Source: Syntrophobacterales bacterium (lineage in GTDB: Bacteria; Desulfobacterota; Syntrophobacteria; BM002). From it: DNA of 7,461 nucleotides. The stretch is from assembly GCA_030613915.1 (NCBI GenBank), contig JAUWKY010000106.1, positions 1-7,461 of the forward strand. The letters run 5' to 3'. The position numbers were made by a program, and so were the translations under genes. Shown piece after piece: positions 6,877 to 7,461 of the stretch (position 1 is the stretch's first letter; each line of letters opens with the position of its first letter). The notes below the pieces were generated by a model, which saw nothing but the letters and a program-made list of their open reading frames with translations, ran no database searches and was not told where the DNA came from.

Positions 6877-6884
6877 ATCTTTGA

Positions 6885-6890
6885 CTCCTT
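6885..6890 (-). promoter_or_regulatory. Strong ribosome binding site of the oxidoreductase
   Basis: A full AAGGAG on the - strand, 8 bases before the ATG at 6876; the best Shine-Dalgarno site in the window. Confidence 0.75.
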
Positions 6891-6902
6891 GATTTGAGGT
6901 AA

Positions 6903-6959
6903 GGTGGACTCAATCCCTTGTAGTCAGTTAAGAACCCTATTTTTTATGTCAAGTCCACC
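6903..6959 (-). promoter_or_regulatory. Possible promoter/operator of the oxidoreductase
   Basis: On the - strand a perfect TTGACA (6952-6947) could be a -35 box, but no good -10 box follows at 16-18 bases (the best is TAACTG). GGTGGACT at 6903-6910 and AGTCCACC at 6952-6959 are a perfect 8-bp inverted repeat 41 bases apart that brackets this region and overlaps the -35 by one base, as a two-site operator might. Confidence 0.25.
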
Positions 6960-7181
6960 CAGGAAGAGAGGATATCATCAAATAAATAAATTGACACATT
7001 GGCTGTAGATCAGATATTTCTCGAGAGAATATCTATTTGAAGGAATTGGCTCGTTATGTGCAATGACAGGTGTGTCTTTGAAGGAGCTACGGCCATACCC
7101 AGCAGGAATTAAGGCGAATTGACGCTTTAAATATCTGGCTGGTTGCAAAAGGTCCCCATGGTTCTCAAATCCTATTTTTAG
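6960..7181. other. Divergent intergenic region, no supported gene
   Basis: The gap between the oxidoreductase and HATPase starts is 305 bp in all. This part is AT-rich and holds one possible promoter (6991-7017). A 72-codon frame on the - strand (7196-6978) starts with TTG, has no ribosome binding site and overlaps the HATPase start, so I do not call it a gene. Confidence 0.4.
6991..7017 (+). promoter_or_regulatory. Candidate sigma-70 promoter for the HATPase gene
   Basis: TTGACA at 6991-6996 is followed after 16 bases by GATATT (4 of 6 matches to TATAAT). It points toward the + strand gene starting at 7182 and would give a leader of about 160 bases. Confidence 0.3.
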
Positions 7182-7461
7182 ATGATGGCTGGACAAGAAG
7201 TGAGCAAAAACATACTCATCAATAATAACCTCTCTGAGATTGAGAGGCTAAGCAAGGCTGTGGCTGAATTCGGGAAAAAAAATAATTTATCCAGTGAAGT
7301 CATATATGATGTAAGATTAGCCCTCGAAGAAGTCGTTTCCAACATTATCAATTATGGCTTTGAGGATAATTATGAACAGCAGATTTCCATTGAGATGAAT
7401 CGGCAGGGTGAAACCTTGACCATCAAAATCAACCACGACGGCAAACCTTTCAATCCACTGG
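7182..7461 (+). CDS. Anti-sigma regulatory factor-type ATP-binding protein (RsbW/SpoIIAB-like), 3'-truncated
   Basis: The first 93 residues of a GHKL ATPase of the HATPase_c_2 type. Such proteins are serine kinases that bind a sigma factor or phosphorylate an STAS-domain antagonist in partner-switching pathways. The key stretch is LALEEVVSNIINYGFED at about residues 47-63, the N-box with Glu and Asn for Mg-ATP binding. The later NHDGKPFNPL corresponds to the family's DDGxPFxPL G1 box. An in-frame TAG immediately precedes two successive ATG codons (7182 and 7185), so the start is one of these or GTG at 7200; none has a clear Shine-Dalgarno site. The gene runs off the right edge. By eye it is more AT-rich than the others. 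The expected STAS or PP2C-phosphatase partner is not upstream and may follow downstream. Confidence 0.85.
   Translation, partial: MMAGQEVSKNILINNNLSEIERLSKAVAEFGKKNNLSSEVIYDVRLALEEVVSNIINYGFEDNYEQQISIEMNRQGETLTIKINHDGKPFNPL

Noticed and set aside
6978..7196. 72-codon open frame on the - strand in the divergent gap
   Set aside because: It has a TTG start, no ribosome binding site, no recognised domain and overlaps the HATPase start. It could be a relic, but nothing supports a real gene.

Overview
The window holds parts or all of five protein genes. They are a truncated RND efflux permease on the + strand, three complete genes on the - strand (an alpha/beta hydrolase, an M55 D-aminopeptidase-like protein and a zinc-free MDR oxidoreductase), and the start of an anti-sigma-type ATP-binding protein on the + strand that runs off the right edge. 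The RND pump points to a Gram-negative bacterium. Mid-range GC and long intergenic stretches full of short palindromes and CAGAG-type tandem repeats resemble uncultured or environmental Desulfobacterota-like genomes. That taxonomic guess is weak and is an inference.

Layout. The RND gene fills 1-3014 and lacks about its first 50 residues. It converges on the hydrolase (3714-4562, - strand) across a 699-bp gap. That gap contains two diverged copies of a structured palindromic element (3109-3245 and 3467-3599), a short hairpin just after the RND stop, and a period-9 CAGAG repeat near each gene end. Upstream of the hydrolase start lies a separate MITE-like element (4590-4733) with matching ends; it almost touches the hydrolase ribosome binding site. 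Next come the M55 gene (4802-5758) and the oxidoreductase (5929-6876), on the same strand but with gaps of 239 and 170 bp, so they look separately expressed rather than a tight operon. A 305-bp divergent region then separates the oxidoreductase from the HATPase gene that starts at 7182.

Functionally the genes look unrelated: drug or metabolite efflux, ester or peptide hydrolysis, D-amino-acid peptide cleavage, quinone or enone reduction, and partner-switching regulation. I see no defence system, CRISPR array, rRNA or tRNA. The most interesting content is non-coding: the paired elements whose stems differ by compensatory base changes, and the CAGAG repeats at the 3' ends of consecutive genes, one of which is read in frame as the tail of the M55 protein.
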